Source: Blattamonas nauphoetae (Eukaryota; Preaxostyla; Oxymonadida). From it: DNA of 64,000 nucleotides. The stretch is taken from positions 1-64,000 of the forward strand of contig JARBJD010000325.1 in NCBI GenBank assembly GCA_033064195.1. Direction: 5' to 3'. This document shows positions 22,153 to 34,099 of this stretch, one piece after another. The position numbers and the translations under genes were made by a program. The notes under the pieces were generated by a model that saw nothing but the letters and a program-made list of their open reading frames with translations, did not search any database and had not been told where the DNA came from. The stretch's first letter is position 1, and the number at the start of each line of letters is the position of its first letter.

Positions 22153-23730
22153 TCACTCCGATTTCTGGATGAAAATGCGGCTGTGGCAGAAAACACATCG
22201 ACGACGGACGATGGTTGGCCAAAATGTTCCAGAATCAACGAGCACTCCAACCGCACATGTTGGCGATGAGGGCGTTGTGACCGAAGCCAAACGACTCCAG
22301 TCAAGCTGAGCAACTCCGCCCTTCCGAAGCGGCCACTCCTCGCCAGAGGCAAGGTTTTCAAACCAGTTGTTGGAGAGAACAATACGAGCTGAGCAAGTGC
22401 CTGTTGAGATGTGGAGGGCTCCTGAGTCAGACAGCACACTCAGACAATCAACAAACAGACACGACGAAATCACAACTTTCGATTCACAGCGAAATGGCGA
22501 GGAGAGAGCGATGCGGAGTGTATTTCCAGTGAATGTCGACGGCGACGAAGAATGACATGTTCCACTCTTCTCAAACACACAATCCACAACGGAAATCAGA
22601 TCTTGACAAGTCGAAACTGAGATCAAACTCAAATTGGTTTGTGATGATGACGAAACAGCTGAATCGGTTGTGCGGACTGTGGTGAGGAATGAGCAGCGGG
22701 AGAGGGAGAACGAGGAAGAGGGCGAGAGAGAGCAGAAGTGGATGAGAGCGTCGAATGTGGTTGTGTTCTCAACTCTCAGTTCACAAACAGAAAAGTGAAT
22801 GTCTTCGTGTTCGTCTTCTCCACCAAACAGTGTCACTGTGAGCGAAGCATTGGCCAGAACAACCCCATTCACGTCAATCTCTCCCCCTTCCACCCACCCA
22901 ACTCCCATCCCCACTCTCCCATCTCCTTCGGAAAAAATCTGGACCGATTCAACCAGAAAGCTTCCCTTCCCACAAACAACGAAACATCCCCCAACCTCAT
23001 CGCTCGATGTTGAGGGTAATGAAAGAACCAAACGAGAAAGTCCCACGAATCCTCCACCAATCGTCACAATCCCCAATTTTCGATCGTATTCATCGTCTGT
23101 CCCAAACAGTGAACTGTCACACATCAGGCGAGAGCGGTTTCCTGTCGTGGATTGGATCACCAGTTGTTCCGACTCAACCCAAATTCTCTCCCCAAATCCA
23201 ACTTGTTTCTTGATCTCAATTCTGATTCCATCTCCTTCCGGCTTCCTCTGTCCTGCTCTCCATCCAGATACCACTGAACCACACGGGTTTTCATCTGAGC
23301 CACAATCTTTCGTCTCATCAGTTCCTCCCTCTTCCACAGCGATCGTAAGCCATGCTGGCTTTGGTCCAGTCTCGATGGTTAGTGAAGTATCAAATCGAAT
23401 CTGTTCAGAAAAGTTCCCGACTTTGGTGATCGATTCGATTGTGTATGTCTCCGAGTATTGAAGATGGTTGGGAGTGCCGATGGAGAGTCTTGGAGACTTT
23501 CCTTCCGAAGATGATGTGAACGACATTGAAAATGAGAATGTGGGAGTGAAACGGACTGTGTATTCGTCTGACGATGGAAGAAGAGTCCCTCCGAACGAAA
23601 TTTGGCAGCTTGTGTGCTGAAGATTCACAAACGAGAAGGATGCTGAGGAGATATAAGGGACTTGCGGAACAGCGAAGGTGATGTCATCGTTCAGCAGCAA
23701 TTCTGTTCCTTTCGACACTGAGGCGATTGA
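22153..23730 (-). CDS. 3' part of secreted beta-helix gene B
   Basis: Starting at the MITE border, the frame completes an Ig-like repeat (IASVSKGTELLLNDDITF) and one more (HLQYSETYTIESI on the coding strand). It then enters a beta-helix introduced by the family signature CGSDENPCGS, followed by strand ladders (FSLSRCSFLTTV, VVISSCLFVDC, GALHISTGTC). It ends with a CAVGVLVDSG...IVRRRCVF tail and TGA at 22,153. There is no TM helix or kinase-like region, so this family member seems secreted or was shortened. Joining it to the piece at 24,207-25,417 across the MITE restores the motif GETYSIASVSKGT exactly as in gene A. Confidence 0.75.
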   Translation of the reverse strand, partial: SIASVSKGTELLLNDDITFAVPQVPYISSASFSFVNLQHTSCQISFGGTLLPSSDEYTVRFTPTFSFSMSFTSSSEGKSPRLSIGTPNHLQYSETYTIESITKVGNFSEQIRFDTSLTIETGPKPAWLTIAVEEGGTDETKDCGSDENPCGSVVSGWRAGQRKPEGDGIRIEIKKQVGFGERIWVESEQLVIQSTTGNRSRLMCDSSLFGTDDEYDRKLGIVTIGGGFVGLSRLVLSLPSTSSDEVGGCFVVCGKGSFLVESVQIFSEGDGRVGMGVGWVEGGEIDVNGVVLANASLTVTLFGGEDEHEDIHFSVCELRVENTTTFDALIHFCSLSPSSSFSLSRCSFLTTVRTTDSAVSSSSQTNLSLISVSTCQDLISVVDCVFEKSGTCHSSSPSTFTGNTLRIALSSPFRCESKVVISSCLFVDCLSVLSDSGALHISTGTCSARIVLSNNWFENLASGEEWPLRKGGVAQLDWSRLASVTTPSSPTCAVGVLVDSGTFWPTIVRRRCVFCHSRIFIQKSE

Positions 23731-24206
23731 TAGTACCCGGATAAACCCGTTAAGTCGGATAAACCCGTTACCAACATACCCCACTTCATATTGATCCTTT
23801 AATTCTGACGACTGATATGTTGTGTGGAAAAGAAAGTAATCGGTAGAATTCTGAAATGATTGGTCTCTTGGTTAGATGTTTGATCGAGGTCTATGGGTCA
23901 TTTCAAATCGATGAATGACCAGCCACGACACCCTGCATGTGATGCTGAGTACAAAGAGGTTGCATCTCACTGTACCATCCCTTGGACGCCTGGGAAGACA
24001 TTGGCTAAGTTCCGAGCACATTTCGACTTACATTTTTCTCATTCCATTTCACAATCATTCTTTCAACAGTAACTCCTATTTTAAAAATAATGAAGAGAGT
24101 AATGAACGGGAAGTGGAAGGATAATTTTAGTGAAGAGGGGGGACTGCTATGCTCATGTGGAATGGTTAACGGGTTTATCCGCTCTAACGGGTTTGTCCGG
24201 GTACTA
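23731..24206. mobile_element. 476 bp MITE with ~38 bp TIRs inside gene B
   Basis: Left end TAGTACCCGGATAAACCCGT, then a second half-copy of the same motif; the right end is its reverse complement with few mismatches over about 38 bp. The flanks carry TGA on each side (23,728-23,730 and 24,207-24,209). The homologous position of gene A (about 19,115-19,130) shows the uninterrupted site with a single TGA. A 3 bp duplication fits PIF/Harbinger or CACTA-like elements, but the end sequence does not settle the family. Non-coding. Confidence 0.85.
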
Positions 24207-25417
24207 TGAATACGTCTCACCGAAAACAAGAGAATTGAGTGAGGCTGTCGCAGCGACGTTGAAAAGTGCTGAGAACGAGGTGGCTGACAAACGAGTGGCG
24301 GAGACGAAGACCGAAGGATCTTGACCAGTGATTGTGACGGCAGTGATTGATGATGGAAGAGCTCGAGCTTGGAATGTGACTTCAACTTGTGTCTGTGCAT
24401 CGTTCAGTGCGGCTGAAATCATCTTTTCGACACGGGCTGGCTCAGGTGGAGTTGGGAAAGAGACGAGTGATGGGATGGAGAAGGAGAAATCAGGGAGTGA
24501 GAGGCTCTCCACGTTGTATGTCTTTCCATATTCCAGCGTCCCACTCTGATTGTACACTTGAACAGACCCTTCCCCTGTTGAAGTGGTTGTGATGGACACA
24601 GGAATGGTGATCCTGCTTGCCGCACTCGATTCCTTCACCACCAGATTGAAGCTTCCAGTTGCCATTCGAAGCCCGGTCCGTGTCAAAGAAACACTGTTTG
24701 GGTCGTCTTCTTTCAATTTCGCTGACACGTCCTGAAGAGTTGGTCCTTCAGGTGTTTCGAAAGCCTTGGCTTTGAGAACGATGTGTTCTCCATCATCGTT
24801 GAAGAGAGAAGAGAGGGCATAAGTTGTGTTGAAATTCAACTTTCCATGTCCTCCTCCATTGATCCATTCTGACACTCCACTTCCAGATGAGAACGAAACC
24901 GAGAATGTCGAACCAATTGATGGCGTGGCTGTGAATGTGCCTGTTGAGGGAAGATCTATTCCTGTGAACGAGAGCTGGAAGTGCGTGCAGTTTGTGGAGA
25001 GTGCGGATGTAATGTAGTTGACGACGGGAGGTGTTGGAACAACAAAAGAGATGGAAGGATTCACGACGAACGATGTTGTGTCGTTCTTGACTGACTTCAG
25101 AGTGTACGTATGTCCATATTGTAGGTCGGAGGTCATTTCCGAGAGACCAGCTGCAAACACGATTGTCACTTCTGTTTTTGAGACGAATGAGATCGCCTGG
25201 CGAGAGGTGAAAACAGCACCATTTCTCTCCACAGACACCAACAACGGATGGTCAGACAGTCCGACACCAACGAGAGGGATAGAAACCTCTGATTTCGCTT
25301 TGTTCAGTGAGACTGTTCCGACGTGTTCAACACGTGCTGGTTCAGCCGGAACAGCAATTTTCAGATTCGGGGTGAGGGTTGGGTGATTGTTGCCCGAACA
25401 TGCGAATGCTGCGATTG
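24207..25417 (-). CDS. 5'-truncated Ig-like repeat part of beta-helix gene B
   Basis: An open frame of at least four Ig-like repeats, each with the signature [FY]-[GN]-x-TY (YGHTYTLKSV, FNTTYALSSL, YGKTYNVESL, FGETYS). They are related to gene A and in places nearly identical in DNA. Upstream of about 25,417 the homology stops abruptly at a Polinton-like fossil, so the signal peptide and any N-terminal beta-helix are lost. The frame continues a further ~30 codons into the foreign DNA by chance. Downstream, the gene is split by the 476 bp MITE and resumes at 23,730. The copy is therefore likely a pseudogene unless an intact allele exists. Confidence 0.7.
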
Positions 25418-28400
25418 TTTGTTGTTCTGTGAATCCTGAACTTACTTTGAAAGATACACTATCATCACTCGTAACTGGAACAGCAGCAGCACCAACGATT
25501 AAAGCAGCAATTCTCAATTGTATTCAACATCGTCCCTATTTCTTGAATAACCTTGTCACCTCATGCACAAAGAATTTCGTTCAAATTGGCCAATCATTTC
25601 TTCAACCAACCGTTACTAAAGACATTGTTTGTTCAACAGCCAATGCCGTGACAACAGAACCAGAATTCGTCGATCAGTACATCTCATTAAACGTCACAAA
25701 CTATCGGATTGATGATGTGTATTGCATGAGTGCTGGATACAAAATGAAAGATGGTGCGATAAAGAAACTCATGGAGATGTATCAGAATCGTCCTGGAACA
25801 ATTCCAGCAGAGAAGATCTCATTCTATCCATTTCAGAAGACGCCAACGGGAACAGGAATTGATTGTACTCAGCAAATGGTTGTTGTGAATGCAAAGGATA
25901 TTATGCTCCTCTTTCGTCATTATGACAATGAAGTCACTTATTTCCACAACCCAATGCAGAAGAATATCCAAGTGACTTTACAAAACAGGTACTATCCAGA
26001 ACAACCGACAACAACTATTGGAGCTCGCTTCTATCAGTTTGCATTATCAACTCTCAATCTCGATTCGTACCTAGCTGTTCCAGATGATTTGGAGCGGTCA
26101 CTAACGGATTCTCTCGTTGAAGAGAAACTCACTGGTGACGGAACATATCCCAATGAAACAATGACAAGAGTTCGTCCAGTTCATGACAACACTGACTTCC
26201 TTCTCTGCTTTCCAACACAACGTAGTGGATGTCCAACGAACTGCAATGATTCCATCAGTTCAAAAGGAAACACTGCGGTCACTTTGAGATCGCATCCAAT
26301 CTATCAGGGTAATCTTGACACATACTACAATGTTTACAACCCAAGTCAAAGTGGAGGTGATATGACAACATTTACTCATCCTCCAGCACCGATTCTAGCA
26401 ACCACTGCAACCACATGGTGGGTACTACGATACAGCAATGGTGAACCAAAAGTTGAGTACTATCCGAATCACACATTGAAAGCGTTGCATAAAGATTTAG
26501 GAATCATATAGAGACAAAACAGTAAAAGAAATTATTGATATTGTATTTTTTATTTTTCTATAAATGAGAAGTTTCAGATCAAATCAATCAAAACCAACAT
26601 CGACATGAATTGAACAAATTGAAGTGCAATCATACTTGCCAAAACAGTGGGATTCCGAGCCGCACGTTTATTCCATTCAAGAAGTTCATCCAACAAATCC
26701 TCCCATGCCATGCAGAATTGGAGATGAGATTGAAGTTCCATTGTGCTATGACGGTCATGATGTGACTGAATTTGCGAAGAGTCATTTGCGTATAGATCTA
26801 TCAATCACTGTTCCAAATTTTCATCAGGTTGGTGACTCGGGAGCTTACGTCGGACTACACGGAATGTTCTTTGGATATAAATCATCTTCAGATGCAATTC
26901 GAGACATGAGACTCGTCGACAGTCATGGAAACATTATTGACAATTCACTTCAGAACAATCACATTCATGAATCTTTTCTGTATCACACATTCAAGTCGTA
27001 CGAAGAGAAAAACAATATGAAACATTGCTACAGTCTGTGGGAAAATGTTCAGAGAATGGATCAGAGTGTGTGTGGATTCTATTTTGTCCCAATAAATAGA
27101 GGCCAAAAAGAAATCACTGCGACAATTCCACTCGTTATTCCATTTGTGAATCTCCTTCCACTGAGTACCTTTGACCAATATCCAAATTCCATCTTTGGTA
27201 ATTTACGTTTGAGATTTCATTTGACAACAGATTCACTTGTGTATTGTCCTATTCAAACTTCAACTGTCATTCGAAAATCAACCGAGGTTCCCGTGAAGTG
27301 TTTCCAGAAAAAGACTTGACAACCCTTTCGGATCTATCCAACGCATTCTTGATGTCTGAGGGAGACTTTTCTCCCGTAACACAGGAATTTACACAAATTG
27401 GAAATCCAGTTCTGAAAGTTAGCGATAAATACACTTATAAGGCACCTAGCACTGCCGTCGCAGAGATATTGACCAAAGAAGTCACCAGCACTGTTCTTTC
27501 TTCATCAGTTGATAAAGTCTCAACTATTTGTTACGGATATCAAATCACTGATGCAACAAAACAATCCCTCTTCAACATGTATTCAAAGACATTGTACGTC
27601 TTGAAAGCAGAAAGAATTGACACTCAATCATTTCAATCAAAAGCAACAGCAATGGGAGTGAGATCAAACATCAGTATCAAACTCAACAACCTCATGAATC
27701 TAATGTGCTTATTCCCCGATAGACCAAATGAGTGTACAGTCTTCAGAAATCCTCATTATGTTGGTCACTTCGAAATGCTAGGAAATAATTATCCCAATTT
27801 CCCAATGTCAACAATATCACCAGAGTTTTATCAAATGATGATGGTGAATGGTGATTTCATTGGTTGTTCCGCAACGGAAGAGTTTGAGAATTCAATTTGT
27901 TCAACTCGTGTGTTTGACTATAAAGGAAAGGATTACAAGAGAACAAAACCAGTAACAGATGCAACTTGTTTTACTTTCATGGTTCCAACAGATCGAAGTG
28001 AAATCGCTGGTGGTGAAGAAGGTATTTCGACAGCAGAATCAGTCAATATTGTATTCAGAGGAACACCAATCAATCAGGGTGAACTGGATCCATATTTCAC
28101 ATCAACTCCAGAAGGTCCTCCTCCACCAATTCTAGCACTACATCAAGCGACATACTGGCTGTTCTGGATTGAAAATGGACAACCACGAGTGCGATATGTC
28201 ATTGATCGTCGTCTCCAAGAAGCATATGAAGAAGTGAAGAGAGGATATTAATGCATAGCATTTCTAGAATGACAGAGTCATATTACTAAATTGAATATTT
28301 TTATTTTTGTAGAAATCACAAATGGTCAAACGTTATTTCTCAATTCAGAATTCTCACACTGCTCAATTACCTCCTGATTTTACCAATTCCAGAAACCAAA

Positions 28401-28859
28401 AATATTAGGCTTGTCTGACCGGCCAAAAGTGCCGGTCAGTGTCAGTCCAGATTTCTTCAATGGGTCAGATCTCATCTAATCATTAAAACACATGCTATTC
28501 GCAAAACTTTGGTAACCTGACAGATCTACACGTTTGAATATGCAGAATGAACCCGTTTCGCAGCCTTCTTTCAAGTATTGGTGTAATTCACCTCATCCTC
28601 TTCTTTCCTGAGTTCTTCTCTTGGTTTATCATGCATTTGACATGATTTTGTCTCTATTTATCTGTCATATTCACTATTTAGATCAGAACAGAATCTAAGA
28701 TGGTACGCTAAAGAGCAGATCAGTCATCACTCCCATCTCTCACATCCTCAGCTTCACTTCTGTCAATCAATGCGTACAGATTCTTAACAAGTGCGTTTGT
28801 GACTGACACATTCTCATCAGCCTTCGAACACGTTGAGAAACGCCACTTCCCAGATGAGT

Positions 28860-29237
28860 TCAATATTTCACCTCAAATAACCCCACCACCGCCCGCCACT
28901 TCGCTGAAGGCTCCATTTCTATCTGCATAATCACCTTTCCCCAACCTTTTGTTTCTATTTGGTTCACTTGTGTCTGCAGGTGGACGGAAAACCTTGCTGA
29001 TCGATCTTCCTCACAGATGATCCACCATTGGTCTGTCTGAACCCATTGAAAGTTCAGCGTTGCTGAACATGATTCTCTCCCCATTGTACCACAGTGAATC
29101 CAAACTGTTGTAGATATCAACCAAATTTCGTTCAAACTGAGGGAACGACATGAAACGAAAGGATCGGTCTGTGATTCATGTTTCTTCTCATTTCCTATGT
29201 TTTTGACGTCATTTTGATGATTTATCCAGACTTCCAT
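28860..29237 (-). pseudogene. captured gene fragment inside E1 (unknown protein)
   Basis: A 125-codon open frame with Trp-rich protein-like composition (LNFQWVQTDQWWIICEE, KGWGKVIMQI). It has no transposase features. I do not recognise it. The WGKV motif recurs in an open frame of element E2 (about 32,064-32,285, minus), so both elements may have taken parts of related host genes. There is no start context or promoter of its own. Confidence 0.4.
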
Positions 29238-29439
29238 CCCGCTCCTCTCTATCGACAGATTAAGCGACGATCAGGAGATTCGAATGATAGTTTATTGGAC
29301 CATCTCTCAGAAACAAGATCTGAAGGTGTTTTAAGACACTGGAGATTCAAAAGGAAAACAAAAAAAGTGTGAAAAATCACACTCATCATACTCTTCGATT
29401 GCTTCAAGTTGTGATAACTAAACGAAAACAGTCACATTC

Positions 29440-29840
29440 TGAAAACATCCTATGTACTCTCATCACATCAACGGCTCGTATCCCGCTCGATTTCCTCCTC
29501 GCCACTCTCCACCAGGTGCCCGCTCCGCCATCCAAACTCAGCACACTCGTCTCCCTCTCCACCTTCACCCCACTCAGCGTACGAGACGGCCTCCAAACTC
29601 GCAGTGTGAATATGCTCATCCCTGCTCTCCACATTTTACACGGAATCGATGAACGGGAAGGGAGACGCCAATCGCCTCCAACTTTTGAAGATCATGTTGA
29701 AAGTTGTGAATGTTGCCGACTCGTCGATTCGCGGGAAGAATGTGTACACCGAAGATCCAGTTGTTGACTGGGTGAACCATGTCTTCAACATGACCGAAGT
29801 GCGCAATAGTGAATGCACAGAACCGAGAGGAATTGACTGA
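29440..29840 (+). pseudogene. captured helical-repeat gene fragment inside E1
   Basis: Two adjoining protein-like stretches in different frames (IPLDFLLATLHQVPAPP...RSVNMLIPALHIL, then MLKVVNVADSSIRGKNVYTE...VDWVNHVFNMTEV) look like a piece of an alpha-helical protein, broken near 29,690. GC content and codon use resemble the host genes, not the AT-rich element ends. The fragment lacks both termini, so it is probably a dead transduplicated piece. Confidence 0.45.
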
Positions 29841-32063
29841 TGTGTGTCGAAGTTGCATCTACTGGTGCCGTGACAGCCGTGAACACTCATCGGATTGAGA
29901 GTGGATTTCTAGACAGAGATAGACGACTGAGAACTGTGATGCGAGGAGAGGAGTGAAGGAGAGAAGAAATACAACTTTTGAAGAAAACAACACTCCAAAG
30001 CCATTTATTTCTTTCTTTGCACTTTCGGAGTCTCCCACTTCAACAAGTGGCTTCATATGGATTACAAATCTGTTATATTAATAAATATTTCACAAGAAAC
30101 TGGTCAATGAAATGAATGTCGGATCGAACCCATTGATCTTCTTTTTGACGACTTATCTTCTGTTGGAGATATCGGTTGGTTGTTTTATGTTTGCAATGCT
30201 GTAATGCTCACGAATTAAGTCAATTTAGCACCTGTTTCATCGTCTCTCACACTTGTCAGGTAAAATCCTCAAAACAAAGTTTAAAAAGAGAACACTACGG
30301 AGAAATAGTAACTCCGGATTATGGGTTTCAGAATTTCTCCGGTCAGTGACCGTCAGTACTTTTCGGTGAAAACTGACCGGTCAGTGCCGGTCAGACAAGC
30401 CTAAAAAATATGTTCACTTTCTTGACTGCAAACTCATCCATGTGAAAGAAGAGATTACTGGGAACTCAACTGTCATCTCAAAAGACATTCCACAGCACAT
30501 AACAATCCATGGTGATTGGATCCAGACTGATGCATTCAATGACTCATTTGTTGCTTTCTGTAACGAACAGATTGCGAAGCGAAAGAAGTGGGAACTAAGC
30601 ACTCGACAATCGATTGTGAAGATCTGGTTCAAAGACAGTTCTGGTGACTCAATCGAGATGGAAACAACCGAGACAATCAATGGAAAAATAATCAAAGAGT
30701 ATTATGAATTTCTGGTTGATCTCATGTTGGAGTATTAGTCATTGTGTCGATCAGTGAATTATATTTTTGTACAAGTTCATTGATGAGTGTCTGTTGATGT
30801 CCGACGATAGAGGATAATTCCTGAATTGCTTTCACGCAGAAGCAAGAGAGTTCAGCATAATCAACTTGAAGACAATCTGGATTGGAATCATTCACAACCT
30901 CAGGGAATATTTCTTGGATCTGTTGAGCAATCACTCCAATGTGTTTCCTCTCACTTTCCTTCTTCAAGCATTCACATTTCTCTTTGCAGTTCTTCAAGTG
31001 TTCTTCATCAGTCTCGCTCTCTATTTGTTTCGTCACTTTGTTGATCTTCGAGTCGAATGTGTTGAATTGATACTGCACAATTTCCACTTTATTCAATTGT
31101 TCAAGAACATCAGGGTATGGTTCAATATTTCTTTTCACTCTTCTGTCTGACAACTGAGAAAAACTTCCTGTTGTGGATATTGAAAACACTCCTGAACCAG
31201 TATCTTCATCCTAGTAATACAAAGCTGGTGAGTCACACGGTGACCACATAATGATACCATCACCATTGAACTGAATTCCTGAAGTTTCTGAAAGCGATTG
31301 TGAAATTGAAATGCCAGACTTAAATGTTGAAGCTGGATATGTTCCAGGATACTTCGGAAGTGATCCTTCTGAGATATTCCACTTCGCTCCATTCACATTG
31401 ATCAATCCTCCAATTGTTGGTGTCGTGATCGATCCATTTGTGCTCACCACTTTTTGGATTGATGATATCGCTGACTTGTGTGCTTCTGTTGTCTTCTGAA
31501 GTGAATCAATCACTGCTGCATTCTCGTTGGTCGTCGAGAGATTATGATCAATCATTTTCTCAATCATTTGTGAATTGTATTTTTGTCGATTCATTTCTGT
31601 TTGCTCTTTCATTGAAAATAAAAAGTTCAACTCCCTCATGAACATACGTCACCGGCACATTATTTCTGACATACTCAGAGACTAGCGAACAGTTCTCTTC
31701 TCTCATTGATTCAATTAATGCTTGTTCTGAACATACTCGACGTCTTTCGTTGTCCATCTCAGTTGGATTCATTTAATACAAATTAAATAGGCTTGTCTGA
31801 CCGGCACTGACCGGTCAGTTTTCGCCGAAAAGTACTGACGGTCACTGACCGGAGAAATTCTGAAACCCATTATCGAGAGTTACCGTTTCTCCGAAGGTGA
31901 ACAGATTTAAATTGACCGAAACTCAATTGCATGATTTTCAGAGTCTTTTCTTCTGGATCTAAGCTGGTTTTGTTTCAAATCACTTATTTCAATCTATTCA
32001 TGTAGTTTTTTTTGTATATAACCGAATCTTTTGGTTCGATAACTTTTAGTGTTGATCGACCCA

Positions 32064-32600
32064 TTAATTGTTCCAGGCTGATTGGAAAAAGTCAAAAACA
32101 AGTGAAATCTCATATTCGTTGATAATAAAGAAATAAGAAACCAAGTAGATGTCCATGTACATTATGTCTGGCCTGATATGTACACTGCAGTCTTCCACTG
32201 TCTTGCGCCTTTCCGTGACATGTTGTAAGCTCACTTTTCCCCATGTTCTGTTCTCCATTCCTCTCCCGTTGATATCAAGAATCAATCACAGTCGTTGCTT
32301 GGATGAGTCGAACACATCGACGATGATCTGGTCGAGGAGTGCAATTCGTAGGATTGGATGATCCTTGCGTTCCTTTTATCAATTTATCCGTCGGCATCTC
32401 TTTCGTAATGAGCAGAATATCGGTTGATCGCGATTGTGTCCTTGCGATGACGGAAGAGGAGGTGAATGATGAAGTGGAGAAAGAGAGAGAACAAAGAAGA
32501 GTCCTGGGAAGGCGAACGAGGAGATCCTGTTGATGATGTTCGATTCTGGTTGAAGATGTCATCTGGCACGATAGATTGGCGTGAGTCAGCTCCTGAACAA
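32064..32600 (-). pseudogene. captured gene fragment in E2 with WGKV motif
   Basis: Two short overlapping open frames on the minus strand hold protein-like segments (NGRGMENRTWGKVSLQHV; a Ser-rich stretch SFSTSSFTSSSV). Neither is complete, and no known family is recognised. The interest is the WGKV motif shared with the E1 fragment. It could be chance; confidence is low. Confidence 0.25.
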
Positions 32601-32610
32601 ACTGCCAGTT

Positions 32611-33100
32611 CTATTCACTCTTCATCCAACTCCACGTCTTGGTGCAGGAGAATGCAGGATCAAAATTGGTTCTGATGCTGGACTCATGTTTCCAGATCCG
32701 TGCGTGACGGCTACAATGATTTCTTTCGAAGAGAGAAGGACTGAATGTGTAAAGCGATGCCTCACTCGACAGCTCGTCAAGAAAACGGTAGCATGCGTTC
32801 GTGATTGTGCAGTTAATATCCTCCAACAGCATTCTGCGAAGTTCGTCTTCACTTTGCATTAGTTCTTCGTTTCTACGTTGGAGTTTGGCAAGAATCTCTT
32901 CGGTTTCTTTTCGTTTGGCTTCTTCTTCGAGCTGCCGCCGCATTTTGACTTCAAGTTGTTGCTGTTCGAGTTTTCGGTTGACTTCATCGTCTTCCTTTTG
33001 TTTCTTCCCTTCTTCTTCCTTTTCACGTTGCTTGTCATCACGGAGTTGGGCTTAATCTGAAAGACGACCGTCCTCCTCCATGTCTGAACGAGTCCACTTT
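32611..33100 (-). pseudogene. captured coiled-coil gene fragment in E2
   Basis: A highly charged heptad-type coiled coil reads on the minus strand (DDKQREKEEEGKKQKEDD, RKLEQQQLEVKMRRQLEEE, ILAKLQRRNEELMQSEDELR) and passes into a Cys-containing stretch (NCTITNACYRF). One TAA at about 33,053-33,055 interrupts an otherwise open frame, at a position where Gln would suit the helix. There are no similar sequences at the element ends, so it appears to be host-gene material carried as cargo. Function unknown; coiled coils of this type occur in cytoskeletal and trafficking proteins. Confidence 0.5.
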
Positions 33101-34099
33101 GTTTGTCGTGTTGGATTGAAGCGAGTCAGATCATCCCTATCATGGAGGTTAGATCCATCCTTTTCTTGTCGTCGAGATCGACACGGCGAACGAGGACGAC
33201 GACTCGTCGGACGAGACCGTCGGACGAGACCGTCGGAGTGACTGTCTTTCCATCAGGCATGTCCGATCCTTCCACTCTAATCCACAATCTAGTCCCAGTC
33301 GTGATCGAGCGCACCAGAATCAAGAAAGAGGGACGGATCGCGGACAGAATTGAAAAGTGACTGTTACATGATTTCAGTAAGAACAGAGTGACATTATTAT
33401 CTGCAATCGTGCCAGTTTCTTATGAATATATGATGTTTCTTGATCTGGTGAGATCGGACCCTTTGAAAAAAAGTGAACTGACACTGACCGGCACTTTTGG
33501 CCGGTCAGACAATAGGCATGGCTGACCGACACTGACCGGTCAGTTTTCGCCGAAAAGTACTGACGGTCACTGACCGGAGAAATTTCGGAACCCATAATCG
33601 GATTTTACCATTTCTCCGAAGTCTTTTCAGGTTAAACAGAGAAATGAGTTATTGATATGAGGTGTGATAGAAACCAGGAATCAGACACAGAAATGACTCT
33701 ATTCGTGATAATTAAATCATATTCAATAAGAAAGAACTTACAAATACCTGTTCTTGGAGTTCAGAGAGACAAAGTACGATCGATGGGTTCGATCCGACCT
33801 GTCAGTCACAGATTTGCCCTCTTGTGAAAAATTCGTGAATCCAACTGGTTTTCAATTCACATGAAGTCAATTTACGAAGTGGAAGAGTCGGAAAAGGTTA
33901 AAAAGGTTGAATAATGGACACGGAGATATGATCTCTCCTTCCTTCGTCTCTGAACATCCTCTCCTTCACTCCATCGCTTGTTTTATCTCCTGGACCCCTC
34001 TCTTCGCATCGAATCTCTCTTCATCTTGTCTCCATCAACTCATCCTTTGTGCCGATCAAGACGACGAGTCTGACGACCCCGTAGCACATAACTGACTGA

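Larger units (their letters stand above)
28406..30403. mobile_element. hAT-like non-autonomous element E1 (1,998 bp)
   Basis: The element starts TAGGCTTGTCTGACCGG and ends with the reverse complement, and is flanked by the exact 8 bp duplication AAAAATAT (28,398-28,405 and 30,404-30,411). The ends are asymmetric beyond ~17 bp. The right end carries a long array of GACCGG/CACTGACC motifs, probably transposase-binding sites; the left end is short (CCAAAAGTGCCGGTCAG). There is no transposase. The interior carries coding-like fragments on both strands. It is inserted in the Polinton-like fossil. Confidence 0.9.
25418..31787. mobile_element. Polinton-like virus fossil, partial and broken
   Basis: Family: Polinton/Maverick-like. 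Parts seen: two capsid-like genes on the + strand (about 25.4-26.5 and 26.6-28.25 kb), which resemble each other at their C-terminal ends; a small open frame (about 30.4-30.74 kb); and a minus-strand gene (about 30.7-31.77 kb) ending in an S74-type intramolecular-chaperone domain as found on viral fibre proteins. A hAT-like element (28,406-30,403) sits within it, and another (31,788-36,708) lies at its right side. The fossil may continue past 36,709. I saw no polymerase, integrase or terminal repeats. It is broken, with perhaps one to three breaks besides the insertions. Its frames are still largely open, so it is not very old, but it predates the inserted elements. Confidence 0.7.
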
